From Gordonia gummivorans (lineage in GTDB: Bacteria > Actinomycetota > Actinomycetes > Mycobacteriales > Mycobacteriaceae), in assembly GCF_022513585.1 (NCBI RefSeq), contig NZ_JAKWBF010000003.1, positions 1-64,000 of the forward strand: a stretch of 64,000 nucleotides of DNA, given 5' to 3'. Shown here piece after piece: positions 7,326-16,224 of this stretch. The notes beneath the pieces are model-generated. The model saw only the letters and a program-made list of their open reading frames with translations, was not told the DNA's origin and searched no databases. Within the stretch, counting starts at the first letter, position 1. Every line of letters starts with the position of its first letter. Position numbers and translations under genes: made by a program.

Positions 7326-8147
7326 TCAGATCGACCGCTGTGCGGCTTTGCGATAGCCGCGAACGGCGAGCACACCGAACACGACCGAAAGCCCTACGGT
7401 CCAGACAATTGTCAGCGCAAGCGGACGCGCGACGGGACCTCCTTCGGTGAGTCCGCTGAGTGCGTCGACCGCCGGACTCATCGGTTGGTACTCGACGATC
7501 GGCTGCAGCCAGCCCGGATACTCCGACAGCGGCGCGAAGCCGGTATTGAAGAACATCATGAACAGGAACGGGATCGCCGTCTCCTCCATCAACGACCGCG
7601 GGGCCACGGTCGCGCACGCGATCATGACGAACACGATTCCGGTCCCGGCGATCACCGGAACCAAGAGGGCGGCGACACCCGCGAGCCAGCCCTGAGTGAA
7701 GCGGAACCCCATGGGGATTGCCACTGCGAACAGGACCACCGTGGCGATCGTGATCCGCACGACCTCTGCCAGCACCCGGCCCAGAAGGTAGCCCGATCGC
7801 GGTACCGGCAGGGTCGACAGGCGGGCGAGCAACCCCGTCTCGCGTTCGCTGATCAGTTGCAGCCCGGTCATGATCGTCCCGAACATCGCGCCGACCAACG
7901 CGACCAACCCGGTGTTGCGATAGATGCTGTCGCCCAGACCCAGGTTGGTCGTCGACTGTCCGAGCACGAGGTGGAAGACACCGAGCAGAAATGCCGGGAA
8001 GACGAGCGTCTGCACCACCACACCCGGATCGCGAACCCAGGTGCGTAGCAACGCCGAGGCGTGCACGACGGCCTGGGTACCGAGCAGAACCGTCTGGCGC
8101 AGGTATGGATCGATGGCCGAATGGGCCGGAACGGCAGTGGCGGTCAT
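7326..8147 (-). CDS. ABC-2 type exporter permease (second subunit)
   Basis: A 273-residue integral membrane protein of the ABC-2/DrrB class. It has about six hydrophobic stretches, including VVQTLVFPAFLLGVFHLVL and VFVMIACATVAPRSL, and the family's cytoplasmic segment ISERETGLLARLSTLPVPRSGYLLGR. The ATG at 8147 has a GGGAGG site. The open frame runs further upstream, but that part overlaps the previous permease and is a shadow. Its start overlaps the stop of the other permease (ATGA). With the ATPase it would form a heterotrimeric exporter at the end of the siderophore biosynthetic operon; siderophore export is plausible but unproven. Confidence 0.88.
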   Translation of the reverse strand: MTATAVPAHSAIDPYLRQTVLLGTQAVVHASALLRTWVRDPGVVVQTLVFPAFLLGVFHLVLGQSTTNLGLGDSIYRNTGLVALVGAMFGTIMTGLQLISERETGLLARLSTLPVPRSGYLLGRVLAEVVRITIATVVLFAVAIPMGFRFTQGWLAGVAALLVPVIAGTGIVFVMIACATVAPRSLMEETAIPFLFMMFFNTGFAPLSEYPGWLQPIVEYQPMSPAVDALSGLTEGGPVARPLALTIVWTVGLSVVFGVLAVRGYRKAAQRSI

Positions 8148-8959
8148 CGTGACACCTCCCGACGGTTGGCAAGAACGGAAGCGAACAGTCCCAGTCCGAT
8201 CAGGATCACCGACCACGCGACGACCGACGTGATGTCGACGTCGGTCCCGGCCGCGAGCGCGCGCATCGCGTCGACGAAGATCGTCACCGGATTGTTGCTC
8301 ACAAATGGGTGCACCCACTCCGGAAATGACTGCACAGGAACGAGTCCCGTCGAGACGACGACGAGGATCAGCTCCGGGATCATCAGCATCTGCGCGATGC
8401 TGTCGGGATGATCGGCCACCGATCCCGCCGCATCCGCCATGAGACTGAGGCTGACGGCAAAGATGACCGCCAGCAACACGAATCCGACGAGATCCCACAC
8501 AGATCCGTGAAAGCGGAAGCCGAGGGCCGCGCCGAGCGCACAGGTCGACGCCAACGAGATCGTCACGCGTATTGAGGCATTGATCATCCGGCTGATCGGC
8601 GGCGCGCTGCGCGCCATCGGCAGCGATGCCAACCGGCCCCGGACCCCGCTCTGCGCGGCCCGACCGGCGATCTCGCACGAGATGATCGAGACGAAGATGG
8701 CGGCCTGGATCACGACCAACGGCACGAGGTTTTGGGCATAGTCGATACCCATTCGGTCGAACCGGCTGTGCAGGGGTACATAGAAGCAGATGAAGAAGAC
8801 GATCGGCGAACCCACGGCGAAGACGAACTGTCCCTCGCGTGCACCGGATTTCAGGCTCTGCCGAGTCAGTTCGCCGATCGCGACCAGCGCCGGGACCGCG
8901 GTTCGTATCGCATCACCGCCGACCGAGGCCGGACGAGCGATCAGCGGGGCGACGCTCAT
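8144..8959 (-). CDS. ABC-2 type exporter permease (first subunit)
   Basis: A 271-residue membrane protein with multiple hydrophobic helices, for example FVFAVGSPIVFFICFYVPL and LVGFVLLAVIFAVSLSLM. It has an ABC-2 core including a loop rich in small and basic residues (GRAAQSGVRGRLASLPMARS). The ATG at 8959 overlaps the ATPase stop (ATGA), and its own stop overlaps the next permease start, so the three genes are translationally coupled. It is paralogous in layout to the following permease, which suggests a heterodimeric channel. The transported substrate cannot be read from sequence. Confidence 0.86.
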   Translation of the reverse strand: MSVAPLIARPASVGGDAIRTAVPALVAIGELTRQSLKSGAREGQFVFAVGSPIVFFICFYVPLHSRFDRMGIDYAQNLVPLVVIQAAIFVSIISCEIAGRAAQSGVRGRLASLPMARSAPPISRMINASIRVTISLASTCALGAALGFRFHGSVWDLVGFVLLAVIFAVSLSLMADAAGSVADHPDSIAQMLMIPELILVVVSTGLVPVQSFPEWVHPFVSNNPVTIFVDAMRALAAGTDVDITSVVAWSVILIGLGLFASVLANRREVSR

Positions 8960-9962
8960 TCGGCGCCCTTCCCGGCCATCACCGCGTCGCCCGATTCCGA
9001 CTCGTCGGCCGATTCCGGTGTCTGCCCGGTCAACTGGAAGAACACCTCGTCGAGAGACGGACGTCGCAAGGCGATTCGAAGACCGGGATCGACGCCCGCT
9101 GCAGAGTGGCAACCACGGTGCCGACCGTTCCCAGTTCGTCGGGCGCAGCGACGGACAGCCGCGGACGCTGGTCGCCACCACCGGTGGCCGCCTCGATCTC
9201 TTCGAACTCCCGCAGGGCGGTACGGGTCCGGTCGAGATCTGCGGAGTCGAGCAACGTGATCTCGCACACCGCCGATCCCGCACGCTGTTTCAGCTGCTCG
9301 GGAGTGCCCTGCTCGACCACTCGCCCGTGGTCGAGCAGGACGAGATCGTCGGCGAGGCGATCGGCCTCCTCGAGGTACTGCGTGGTCAGCAGCACGGTGA
9401 TTCCCTCCGTGCGCAGCGTCGACACGGTCTCCCACACCGACGCGCGACTCCGCGGGTCGAGGCCCGTGGTTGGTTCGTCGAGGAAGAGCACCTTGGGCCG
9501 GGTGACCAGCGCCGCCGCGATGTCCACGCGTCGTCGCATACCGCCGGAGAGCTCAGAAACCTTGCGATCCATGAATTCCACGAGACCGAAGGTCTCGGCG
9601 ACCTCCTCGAGCCGCGACCGTGTCTCGCGCCGCGGCAGGCCGGTGAGCCGACCGAACATCGCGATGTTCTCCCGCGTCGTCAGCGACCCCTCGAGCGCCG
9701 CATACTGACCGGTGAGCGAGATCAGTTCGCGCACTCTGCCGGCGTCGTCGACGACGTCGTATCCGGCCACCGAACAACGGCCCGCTGTCGGGCGCTGCAG
9801 CGTCGACAGGATCGAGACAGTGGTGGTCTTCCCACAACCGTTGGGCCCCAACAGTCCCAGCACCGAACCCTCGGGGATCTCGAAGGAGATGCCGTCGAGC
9901 GCGCGGACGTCCCGGTACGACTTGGCCAGATCTTCGACCACGACCAGCGACATGGTGGTCAC
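8956..9962 (-). CDS. DrrA-type ABC exporter ATPase with a frameshift near its C-terminus
   Basis: The ATPase domain is complete: Walker A GPNGCGKTT, the ABC signature LSGGMRRR, Walker B VLFLDEPTTGLD, and the QYLEEADRLADD region specific to DrrA/daunorubicin-type exporters. From GTG 9962 the frame ends at 9030, after an out-of-frame tail. The normal C-terminal motif (LRRPSLDEVFFQLTGQ) appears in the next frame and runs to 8956, where its TGA overlaps the permease start. One base seems to be missing around 9078-9082 (after ...ASIPV). Coordinates cover the whole gene. Either the C-terminal ~45 residues are lost in vivo or the base is a sequence error. The gene lies 55 bp after the MbtN-like gene. 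Confidence 0.8.
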
Positions 9963-10005
9963 CCCATCCTTGAATCGTGAGCATAGCTGACGGTATATGG
10001 GTCAC

Positions 10006-10021
10006 CCTGACAAACGTCAGG
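10006..10021. promoter_or_regulatory. Small inverted repeat between biosynthetic operon and exporter genes
   Basis: The 16-bp palindrome cctgac-aaac-gtcagg covers the stop codon of the MbtN-like gene and lies 44 bp upstream of the exporter ATPase start. It could be a repressor operator for the exporter or a weak attenuator. The basis is symmetry and position only. Confidence 0.25.
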
Positions 10022-11189
10022 TGATGGAACCAGAGAATTGTTGGTAGGCATCGAAATCCGGCTTCATCGATGCGGCCACGAGCTCCCACAGGACCTCGTC
10101 GGTGCCGCCGCCGACGCGCGCGAGCTTCATGTCCCGCCACCACTGCGCGAGCGGGGTCTCACCGGTCAAGAAGCCCGAACCGCCGAAGATGTGCATACAT
10201 TCGCCGATGACCTCTTCGCCGAGCCGCGCCGCCGACACCTTCATGGCAGCAGCGCTGCGCAGATCGAGCTTGCCTCCCGCTGCGATACCGGTCAGCGCTA
10301 GGCGCAGCATGTCGACACGGGAGACGAGGTCGGCCATCCGAAGCCGCAGCGCCTGGTGGTCGATCAGTGTCTTGCCGAACTGGGTGCGCTCGTGCATCCG
10401 CGCAAGCGTGACACCCAGGGCCAGTTCGCATGACGCGGCGACCTGCCCGGCAATCGACAGCCGCTCGTGGGCGAGGCCCCAGCTCACCGCCGCCAGACCG
10501 GTACCGGCACGCGCGATCAGATGGTCCGCGGACACCACAGTGTCGATCTCCACCGCAGCGGTATCCAGTGGCCCGGCACTGACTTTCGCGTAGGGCGGCA
10601 TGATCGTCACCTGATCGGTCGGAACCAGGATCAACGCCACGTTTCCGTGCCGGCTCTCGGAGTCACCCTCGACGGTGCGCGCCACCACCAGGATGTAATC
10701 GGCGATCGGCGACAGCGAGACGAACTTCTTGCGGCCTTTGACGCGGAATCCGTCGCCCTCGGTGGAGATCTCGGTCTCCACGATCTGCAGATCCGAGCCG
10801 CCCGACGATTCCGAGGCTGCCAGGCACAGCACCGCATCGCCGCGGATGGCGCGCTCGGCGACGTCGGTCAGCAGCGGCGAGCGCCCACCGAAGCGACGCA
10901 AGATCGCGATGGCCGAATCGTGCAGGCTCACGCCCACACTGATGCCCGCGGAACCCTGGCGACCCAGCGCGTAGGCGAGTTCGACGAGCTTGGCGACGTC
11001 GGGCGTCTTTCCGTCGCCCCACTTCTGGGCGAACACACCGGCAGCGCCGAGACGCTCGAGCAGCTTGCGCGGAAATCGCTCTGCGGCTTCGGCTTCGGCG
11101 GTCCATCCACGGACCTCGTCGTCGAAGACCGATTCGAGCAACGCCCGATACTCCTCGACGGTGGTCTGTTGCGTGATCGTGGCGGTCAC
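10017..11189 (-). CDS. MbtN-like acyl-ACP/acyl-CoA dehydrogenase
   Basis: A 390-residue FAD enzyme of the acyl-CoA dehydrogenase fold. It shows the helical N-domain, the flavin-binding [13 protein letters not shown] and [10 protein letters not shown], the arginine helix [17 protein letters not shown], and the C-terminal HIFGGSGF and [12 protein letters not shown]. The last of these is the region that provides the catalytic Glu and flavin contacts. It follows an MbtM-like acyl-AMP ligase by a 4-bp overlap. In mycobactin synthesis MbtM loads a fatty acid on the carrier MbtL, and MbtN introduces a 2,3-double bond. I infer the same role with the carrier protein of this operon. Confidence 0.82.
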   Translation of the reverse strand: MTATITQQTTVEEYRALLESVFDDEVRGWTAEAEAAERFPRKLLERLGAAGVFAQKWGDGKTPDVAKLVELAYALGRQGSAGISVGVSLHDSAIAILRRFGGRSPLLTDVAERAIRGDAVLCLAASESSGGSDLQIVETEISTEGDGFRVKGRKKFVSLSPIADYILVVARTVEGDSESRHGNVALILVPTDQVTIMPPYAKVSAGPLDTAAVEIDTVVSADHLIARAGTGLAAVSWGLAHERLSIAGQVAASCELALGVTLARMHERTQFGKTLIDHQALRLRMADLVSRVDMLRLALTGIAAGGKLDLRSAAAMKVSAARLGEEVIGECMHIFGGSGFLTGETPLAQWWRDMKLARVGGGTDEVLWELVAASMKPDFDAYQQFSGSIT

Positions 11190-12832
11190 TTCATCTCACC
11201 GACCTCGACGAGTCGCTTGGTCTCCAGTCGGCGAATCTTGCCGGAGGTGGTGCGCGGCACCGAGCCGGGAGCCACGAAGATGACATCCGACGGCATGACA
11301 CCACACTGTGCGGCGACTTCGGCCTTGACGGCGCTCTTCGCGGATTCCTCGTCCTCACCACGGAATTCGGCCACGATCACCAGTCCGGGCCGGGCCGACT
11401 GCTCGTTGCGGGCCATCGCAACCACGCAACCGCTGCGCACTCCCGACACCTTGGCCGCGGCACGCTCTATCTCGATCGGGAACAGGTTGCGCCCGGCGAC
11501 GATGACGATCTCCTTGGCCCGGCCGCAGATCACCAGCTTGCCGTCGACGAGGTAGCCGATGTCACCGGTGGGGAACCACTCGCCTGCTGCCAGCGGCGGG
11601 TGCCCCAGGTAGCCGTTCATCATCGAGGTGCCTCGGATCTCCACATGTCCGACGGCGCGGTCGTCGATCTGCGGAATCTCACCATCGGCAGGTTCGACGA
11701 TACGAAGTTGCATTCCCCCCAGCGGTTTACCGAGGATCGCATAGCGGCGGCGGATCGGAACCGACCCGTCACCCGGCGGGGTCACCGTCACCTCGTCGTA
11801 GTTGGCGCCGCTACCGACCGACGGAATCGTGACGGCACACGTCGACTCGGCCATGCCGTACGACGGCGCCGCTGCCCCCGGGTCGAAGCCGAATCGTTCT
11901 GTGACTTCGAGGAACTTGTCGAAGGCATCGGGATCGATCGGTTCGCCACCGCTGATCGACACACGCAGCGCCGACAGGTCCGCGTCCTTGATGAGCGAGC
12001 CGTACTTGCCCAGGATGTCGTAGGCGAAGTTGGGAGCCGCGGTCAAGGTGGCCCGCGACTCGGTGAGCCACTCGAGCCACTTGAACGGTGCCGCAGCAAA
12101 GGCCGAGTTCGGCACCAGCCACAGCGGGAAGCCTGCGCCCATCGTGGCGAGCAGGAAGGTCAGGCCCATGTCGTGATACAGCGGAAGCCAACTGAAGCCG
12201 ATGTCGCGGGTGCGATGCACACCGAGTCGCACGATCAGTTCGGTGGTGTTCGTGTGCACTGCCTTGGTCGACAGGACGGCGGTCTTCGGGTCACCGGTGG
12301 AGCCGGCAGTACCCTGCAGCACCGCGGGCGCATCCTCGCCCACGCGACGCGGCTCGAATCCGGTTGTGTCGATGCCGGCGCCGTAGACCGCGACCTGCTC
12401 GACGCACATCCAGCCATCGACCTTGGCCAGCAGGTCCAACTGAGGTCCGCTGCCGAGAACCGTGCCGACGCCGATATCGGCGAAGCGCGCGTACGTTGTC
12501 TGGGCCCAACGCTCTTCGTCTGCTCCTCGGATCGGACCGGGCAGGATCGACACGGCGACGCCGGCGAGCCATGCGCCCAGCACCGCGGCAACCAGGTCGA
12601 AGCTCGGGTCGCCGATCAGCCCGACGTGGTGCGGCTCCACGCGCTGGCGATCGGCGAGGATCTGCGCCGCGACCTCCTCGGCCCGGGCGTGTACATCCGA
12701 CCAGGGTCGGGTATCCCATGTCCCCGTTTCCGGATCGAGGACCGACAGCGAACCGTTTCCGGACAGCATTCCTTCGCTGACCGATTCCGCCAGAATGCTG
12801 GCTGTGCCAGCCTCATCGAGCGCCGTTACCAT
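11186..12832 (-). CDS. MbtM-like fatty acyl-AMP ligase (FAAL)
   Basis: This 548-residue adenylate-forming enzyme has the AMP loop [12 protein letters not shown], the FAAL-type [29 protein letters not shown], the SYGMAES core, [24 protein letters not shown], and the terminal [17 protein letters not shown]. These are typical of fatty acyl-AMP ligases that transfer acyl chains to carrier proteins rather than CoA. The closest named relative by context is FadD33/MbtM of mycobactin biosynthesis. It overlaps its neighbours on both sides. It probably loads a medium or long chain onto the 95-aa carrier at 15937-16224 or the 88-aa carrier at 34106-34372; chain length cannot be read. Confidence 0.85.
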   Translation of the reverse strand: MVTALDEAGTASILAESVSEGMLSGNGSLSVLDPETGTWDTRPWSDVHARAEEVAAQILADRQRVEPHHVGLIGDPSFDLVAAVLGAWLAGVAVSILPGPIRGADEERWAQTTYARFADIGVGTVLGSGPQLDLLAKVDGWMCVEQVAVYGAGIDTTGFEPRRVGEDAPAVLQGTAGSTGDPKTAVLSTKAVHTNTTELIVRLGVHRTRDIGFSWLPLYHDMGLTFLLATMGAGFPLWLVPNSAFAAAPFKWLEWLTESRATLTAAPNFAYDILGKYGSLIKDADLSALRVSISGGEPIDPDAFDKFLEVTERFGFDPGAAAPSYGMAESTCAVTIPSVGSGANYDEVTVTPPGDGSVPIRRRYAILGKPLGGMQLRIVEPADGEIPQIDDRAVGHVEIRGTSMMNGYLGHPPLAAGEWFPTGDIGYLVDGKLVICGRAKEIVIVAGRNLFPIEIERAAAKVSGVRSGCVVAMARNEQSARPGLVIVAEFRGEDEESAKSAVKAEVAAQCGVMPSDVIFVAPGSVPRTTSGKIRRLETKRLVEVGEMK

Positions 12833-13596
12833 GCCCAGCCTTTCTCTTCGAGCTTTGCGATGAATTCAGTGATCAGGTCGCCGATCTCGTCGGCGTTCTG
12901 CAGATGCGGATGATGACCATGCCCGGGCAGTACCCGCCGGGTGACGTCGCCGCCGGCCGCGCCGACGATCCGGTCGAGTTGTGCGACGCTGCCGTACTGG
13001 TCGTTCTCACCCTGTACGAGCAACAGCGGCGCACCGATCCGACGGCACTGTTCGGTGATGTCGAAGGTTGCGAACTCGTCCGACAGCCACACGCCAGACC
13101 ATTTGCGGAACAACGCATCCGGGTCGTCGTGGAACAGTGCAAGCGAGGGCCGGACCTTCGTGTCGAGCGACTCGGCGGTCTGCCGGATGCCGTTGAGGGT
13201 GACGTCTTCGACGAAGACGTGCGGAGCGATCAGCACCGCGCCGGCCACCGGATACTCGCTCGCATAGATGGCGGCAATCGACGCGCCGTCACTGTGGCCG
13301 ACGAGAAACGGACGCTCGATTCCGAGTGTCGACAACACCTCCGGCAGGACGGTGAGCGCCTCGCTGTGCAGATAGTCCGGACCCGTCGGCCCGTAGCCCG
13401 CCGAACTTCCGTACCCGTGGCGCGAATAGACGAGGGTGGACATCCCGGTCCGGGCGCTGATCAGCGCGGGCAGACGACCCCACTGCCCCGCAGAGCCGAG
13501 ACCCTCGTGCAGGAGGACCAAGGTCGGGAGATCTGGGCGATCACCTTCGTACACAAGGTATTCGAGCTCACCTCGGTGGTGTGCGAGAACTGGCAT
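12826..13596 (-). CDS. Alpha/beta hydrolase, possibly an editing thioesterase or esterase
   Basis: A 256-residue alpha/beta-hydrolase: LVLLHEGLGSAGQW supplies the oxyanion loop, VGHSDGAS the nucleophile Ser, GENDQYG the acid Asp, and GHGHHPH the catalytic His. The 4-6 bp junctions with the FAAL and dehydrogenase genes place it firmly in the biosynthetic operon. Possible jobs are clearing misloaded carriers, releasing product or opening a siderophore ester. It lacks the type II thioesterase GxSxG context, so I leave the substrate open. Confidence 0.78.
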   Translation of the reverse strand: MPVLAHHRGELEYLVYEGDRPDLPTLVLLHEGLGSAGQWGRLPALISARTGMSTLVYSRHGYGSSAGYGPTGPDYLHSEALTVLPEVLSTLGIERPFLVGHSDGASIAAIYASEYPVAGAVLIAPHVFVEDVTLNGIRQTAESLDTKVRPSLALFHDDPDALFRKWSGVWLSDEFATFDITEQCRRIGAPLLLVQGENDQYGSVAQLDRIVGAAGGDVTRRVLPGHGHHPHLQNADEIGDLITEFIAKLEEKGWAW

Positions 13597-13602
13597 CGCG
13601 CC

Positions 13603-14790
13603 CTACCAACTGTGGTTGGAGACGTCCAGCATGTTCGCACCGAGCTGGGCCCTCCCCACGTAGTTGAGGCAGTCGATCGGCTTGGCCGGCATGATGGAGC
13701 AGAACTGCACCTCCCGCAGCAGTCGCTGCATCGGCCCATCCACCGCCATCGACGCCGAGCCGACGAGGGCAACTGCCTGCGCGGCAAGGGATTGTGCAGT
13801 CTCACCCAGGTGATACTTGGCGGCATAGACCAGCGAGTTGGTTGCGGTGTCCGAACGGTTGTCGGCGACAGCTCGCGCTGCACCCAAGGTCAGCGCGCGA
13901 GCGGCCTGCAGGTCGACGGCCATCGAGCCGAGACGCTGAATGCTCGGCGCGTCGTCGCGGCGGCGCGCGTCGTCGCCGATGCGCTCGCTGGCGAAGTCGA
14001 CGATCGAGGTCGCAAGTCCCAGGTATGCGCCGAGGTAGCCGGCCGCCATCCAATGCGGTTCGCGGACAGCCTTGAACAAGGACATGCCCTCCACGCCGAG
14101 GAACAGGCGATCGAGGGGAATCGGTGTGTCCGCCAAGAACATCTGGGCGGTGGAGGTGCCACGCAAGGCAGTACCGCGCCATTCCTCTGAGAACGACACC
14201 CCCGGATCGTCGGCGCGAACCACAAAGTGCGAGACCTCGTAGTCGCCGTCCGCGTCGTCGGGCCGCGCGGTCACGACGTAGTAGTCGGCGACCCCGGCCA
14301 GCGATACGAACGACTTGTGTCCAGACAGGACGAACCCGTTGGCCTCACGCCGATAGGTGGTGGCGATCCCGCGCAAACGGGCACCGGTGCTGGGCTCCGA
14401 GGCGGCCGAGGCGAACATCCGCTGCCCGTCGACCACCTCTCCGACGACCCAGTCCCGGAACGCAGCACCGGTCGCACCGAGAGCATCACCGTCGGCCTCG
14501 AACAGCGAGCCGATGGCGACGTTGTGCATGTTGTAGCCAAGGGCGATGGCGCCGTTGGCCTTGGCCAGTTCGGCGAGCACGGTGGTGTAGCCGGCGAAGT
14601 CCAGACCGAGTCCACCCCGGTCCGGCGGCACCATCGCCGCGAGCAGACCGGACTCACGCAGCAGCGCGTACGCCTTGGCCGGCGCCTGGGTTCCCTCGTC
14701 GATGGGACCGGCGAGATCGGCGAGCTCCGGCAGGATCTCACCTGCGAGATCGAGTGCCTTCTGCAACGGCTCCGAGGTGGTTGTGTTCAT
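13603..14790 (-). CDS. Acyl-CoA dehydrogenase-like flavoprotein with altered C-terminal active-site loop
   Basis: A 395-residue protein with the acyl-CoA dehydrogenase fold: PPDRGGLGLDFAGY, the mid-domain ASAASEPSTGARLRGI, and GHKSFVSLAGVADYYVV. The usual C-terminal Y-x-GT-(S/N)-E loop that carries the catalytic Glu is replaced by CSIMPAKPIDCLNYVGRAQL. That suggests an oxidase, hydroxylase or scaffold role rather than a standard alpha,beta-dehydrogenation. It lies directly after a second, canonical dehydrogenase in the same operon, so the two may act as a pair on a carrier-bound substrate. Confidence 0.75.
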   Translation of the reverse strand: MNTTTSEPLQKALDLAGEILPELADLAGPIDEGTQAPAKAYALLRESGLLAAMVPPDRGGLGLDFAGYTTVLAELAKANGAIALGYNMHNVAIGSLFEADGDALGATGAAFRDWVVGEVVDGQRMFASAASEPSTGARLRGIATTYRREANGFVLSGHKSFVSLAGVADYYVVTARPDDADGDYEVSHFVVRADDPGVSFSEEWRGTALRGTSTAQMFLADTPIPLDRLFLGVEGMSLFKAVREPHWMAAGYLGAYLGLATSIVDFASERIGDDARRRDDAPSIQRLGSMAVDLQAARALTLGAARAVADNRSDTATNSLVYAAKYHLGETAQSLAAQAVALVGSASMAVDGPMQRLLREVQFCSIMPAKPIDCLNYVGRAQLGANMLDVSNHSW

Positions 14791-14791
14791 C

Positions 14792-15940
14792 TCAATTCTC
14801 CACTGGTAGACCGAGATCGCGGGCTATCACCACGCGCAGCAAGTCATTGGTCCCGGCGTAGATCGAGGCGGCGACGGCACTCGAGAAGTTGATGGCGTAT
14901 CCCGAATCCGCGACCACTGCCCGGGCACCGAACAGCGGTGCCGCAGCGGTCTCGAATGCGACGAGATCCTGTGCACACGAGATCTTCACCTGCGCCGCCT
15001 CCGTGGCCAGTGCGCTCAGCGGGGTACCCGCATCGATGCGGCGAGCCATGTCGTAGACCAGCGTGCGAACGCGGTGCTCGATGATCGACAGATCAGAGAC
15101 CCGAGCCGCGACAAGAGGATTGGAGCCGAGTCCACGGCCGAACTGCTTGCGTTCGCGCAGCCACGTCACAGCCCGCTCCACGGTTGCTCGCATCAGGCCG
15201 ACCGAGTAACTCATGAGCAGCGCCCGTTCCCAGGCCGTGGTGCTCGACAGGAAGGCCAGGCCGGATCCCTCGGTAGTCACCATGTCCGCGTCGGTGGCGG
15301 CCACGTGATTGAAATCGATGGCGCCCATGGGAACCTCGGTGAGTGCGGTCTTGTCGAACGGCTCCGACCGCACCACCCCGGGCCGGTCGGCCGGAATCAG
15401 GAAGGCGCTCAACGCAAACGGATGGCGCTCGGCCTCGGTGCGGGCGAAGGCCAGCACGAGATCGGCGGCCGGTGCTGCCGTGACATAGGCCTTGCGGCCG
15501 TCGATGCGCAGACTGCCGTCGTCGAGCCGATGCGCCGCGGTGTTCATCGACAGGGGGTCGGACCCGCCGGTCTCTTCGGTGAGTGCGTGGCACAGCAGCA
15601 TCGAACCGTCGAGAAGACGATCCGCATAGGGCGCCAGCGGCTGCCGAGGCAACGCCGACAACGGCCACTGGATGCCGAAGAGTTGGGAGGCCAGCGCATA
15701 GCAGAGACCGGCCGGCACACCGGCTCGTCCGGCTCCTTCCACCACGGCCACCGCATTCTGGACAGCGCCGTCGCCGGTCGTGCCACGCAAGGAATCGGCC
15801 ATCGCGGACGATACCGATGCAGTGGCCACCAGCCGACGCCAGGCGTCCCGGAACGGCACACCGGTCAGTTCCGGTGCAATCTCCGCGATTTCGGCGGCGG
15901 CATTGGCAGCACGGTCCACCGGCGGCGCGACGAGGGTCAT
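14792..15940 (-). CDS. Acyl-CoA dehydrogenase family enzyme acting on a carrier-bound substrate (PltE-like candidate)
   Basis: The 382-residue flavoprotein shows ALTEETGGSDPLSMN, GRKAYVTAAPAADLVLAFART, an arginine helix LRERKQFGRGL, and the C-terminal loop ASIYAGTNDLLRVVIARDLG. Its start overlaps the stop of a 95-aa carrier protein gene, which itself overlaps a stand-alone amino-acid adenylating enzyme. This adenylation-carrier-flavoprotein trio is the layout used in pyrrole-2-carboxylate formation (PltF-PltL-PltE, RedM-RedO-RedW), where a prolyl thioester is oxidised. Acting on the fatty acyl-ACP made by the FAAL is the alternative. Confidence 0.75.
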   Translation of the reverse strand: MTLVAPPVDRAANAAAEIAEIAPELTGVPFRDAWRRLVATASVSSAMADSLRGTTGDGAVQNAVAVVEGAGRAGVPAGLCYALASQLFGIQWPLSALPRQPLAPYADRLLDGSMLLCHALTEETGGSDPLSMNTAAHRLDDGSLRIDGRKAYVTAAPAADLVLAFARTEAERHPFALSAFLIPADRPGVVRSEPFDKTALTEVPMGAIDFNHVAATDADMVTTEGSGLAFLSSTTAWERALLMSYSVGLMRATVERAVTWLRERKQFGRGLGSNPLVAARVSDLSIIEHRVRTLVYDMARRIDAGTPLSALATEAAQVKISCAQDLVAFETAAAPLFGARAVVADSGYAINFSSAVAASIYAGTNDLLRVVIARDLGLPVEN

Positions 15941-16224
15941 CGGGTCGATCCGTCCAGCACCTCGGCAACCGTGGCGTGCAGTTTCGCGGGAGTCCGGAAG
16001 TTGCGGGCAACCACGATGTCCTCGGGCAGCTTCTGTCCGATGCGCTGCTCGAGAACGGCGACGATGTTCACGAGGGTCAACGAGTCGAGCAGGCCGGTGA
16101 GCAGCAGTTCGCTGTCCGGCGTGACGGCGTCGGCATGACCGTGACGGCGCGCGATCGCCCCGGAGACGATCGTGCAGACGTCCTCGACGGAGACTGGCGC
16201 CGTATCGACGTTGTTACTGGTCAT
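15937..16224 (-). CDS. Acyl/peptidyl carrier protein (MbtL-like)
   Basis: A 95-residue carrier protein. The phosphopantetheine attachment Ser48 sits in LLLTGLLDSLTLVNIV, at the start of helix 2. The helix-turn pattern of the rest (LEQRIGQKLPEDIVV, then FRTPAKLHATVAEVL) is standard. It overlaps both neighbours by 4 bp. It could receive an aminoacyl group from the upstream adenylating enzyme, a fatty acyl group from the MbtM-like ligase, or both in different products. It needs a phosphopantetheinyl transferase encoded elsewhere. Confidence 0.88.
   Translation of the reverse strand: MTSNNVDTAPVSVEDVCTIVSGAIARRHGHADAVTPDSELLLTGLLDSLTLVNIVAVLEQRIGQKLPEDIVVARNFRTPAKLHATVAEVLDGSTR

Noticed and set aside
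7326..8678. Treating the ABC-2 permease as a 450-aa protein fused to upstream sequence
   Set aside because: The first 177 codons overlap the other permease in a different frame. ATG 8147 has a good ribosome site and the ATGA coupling expected.
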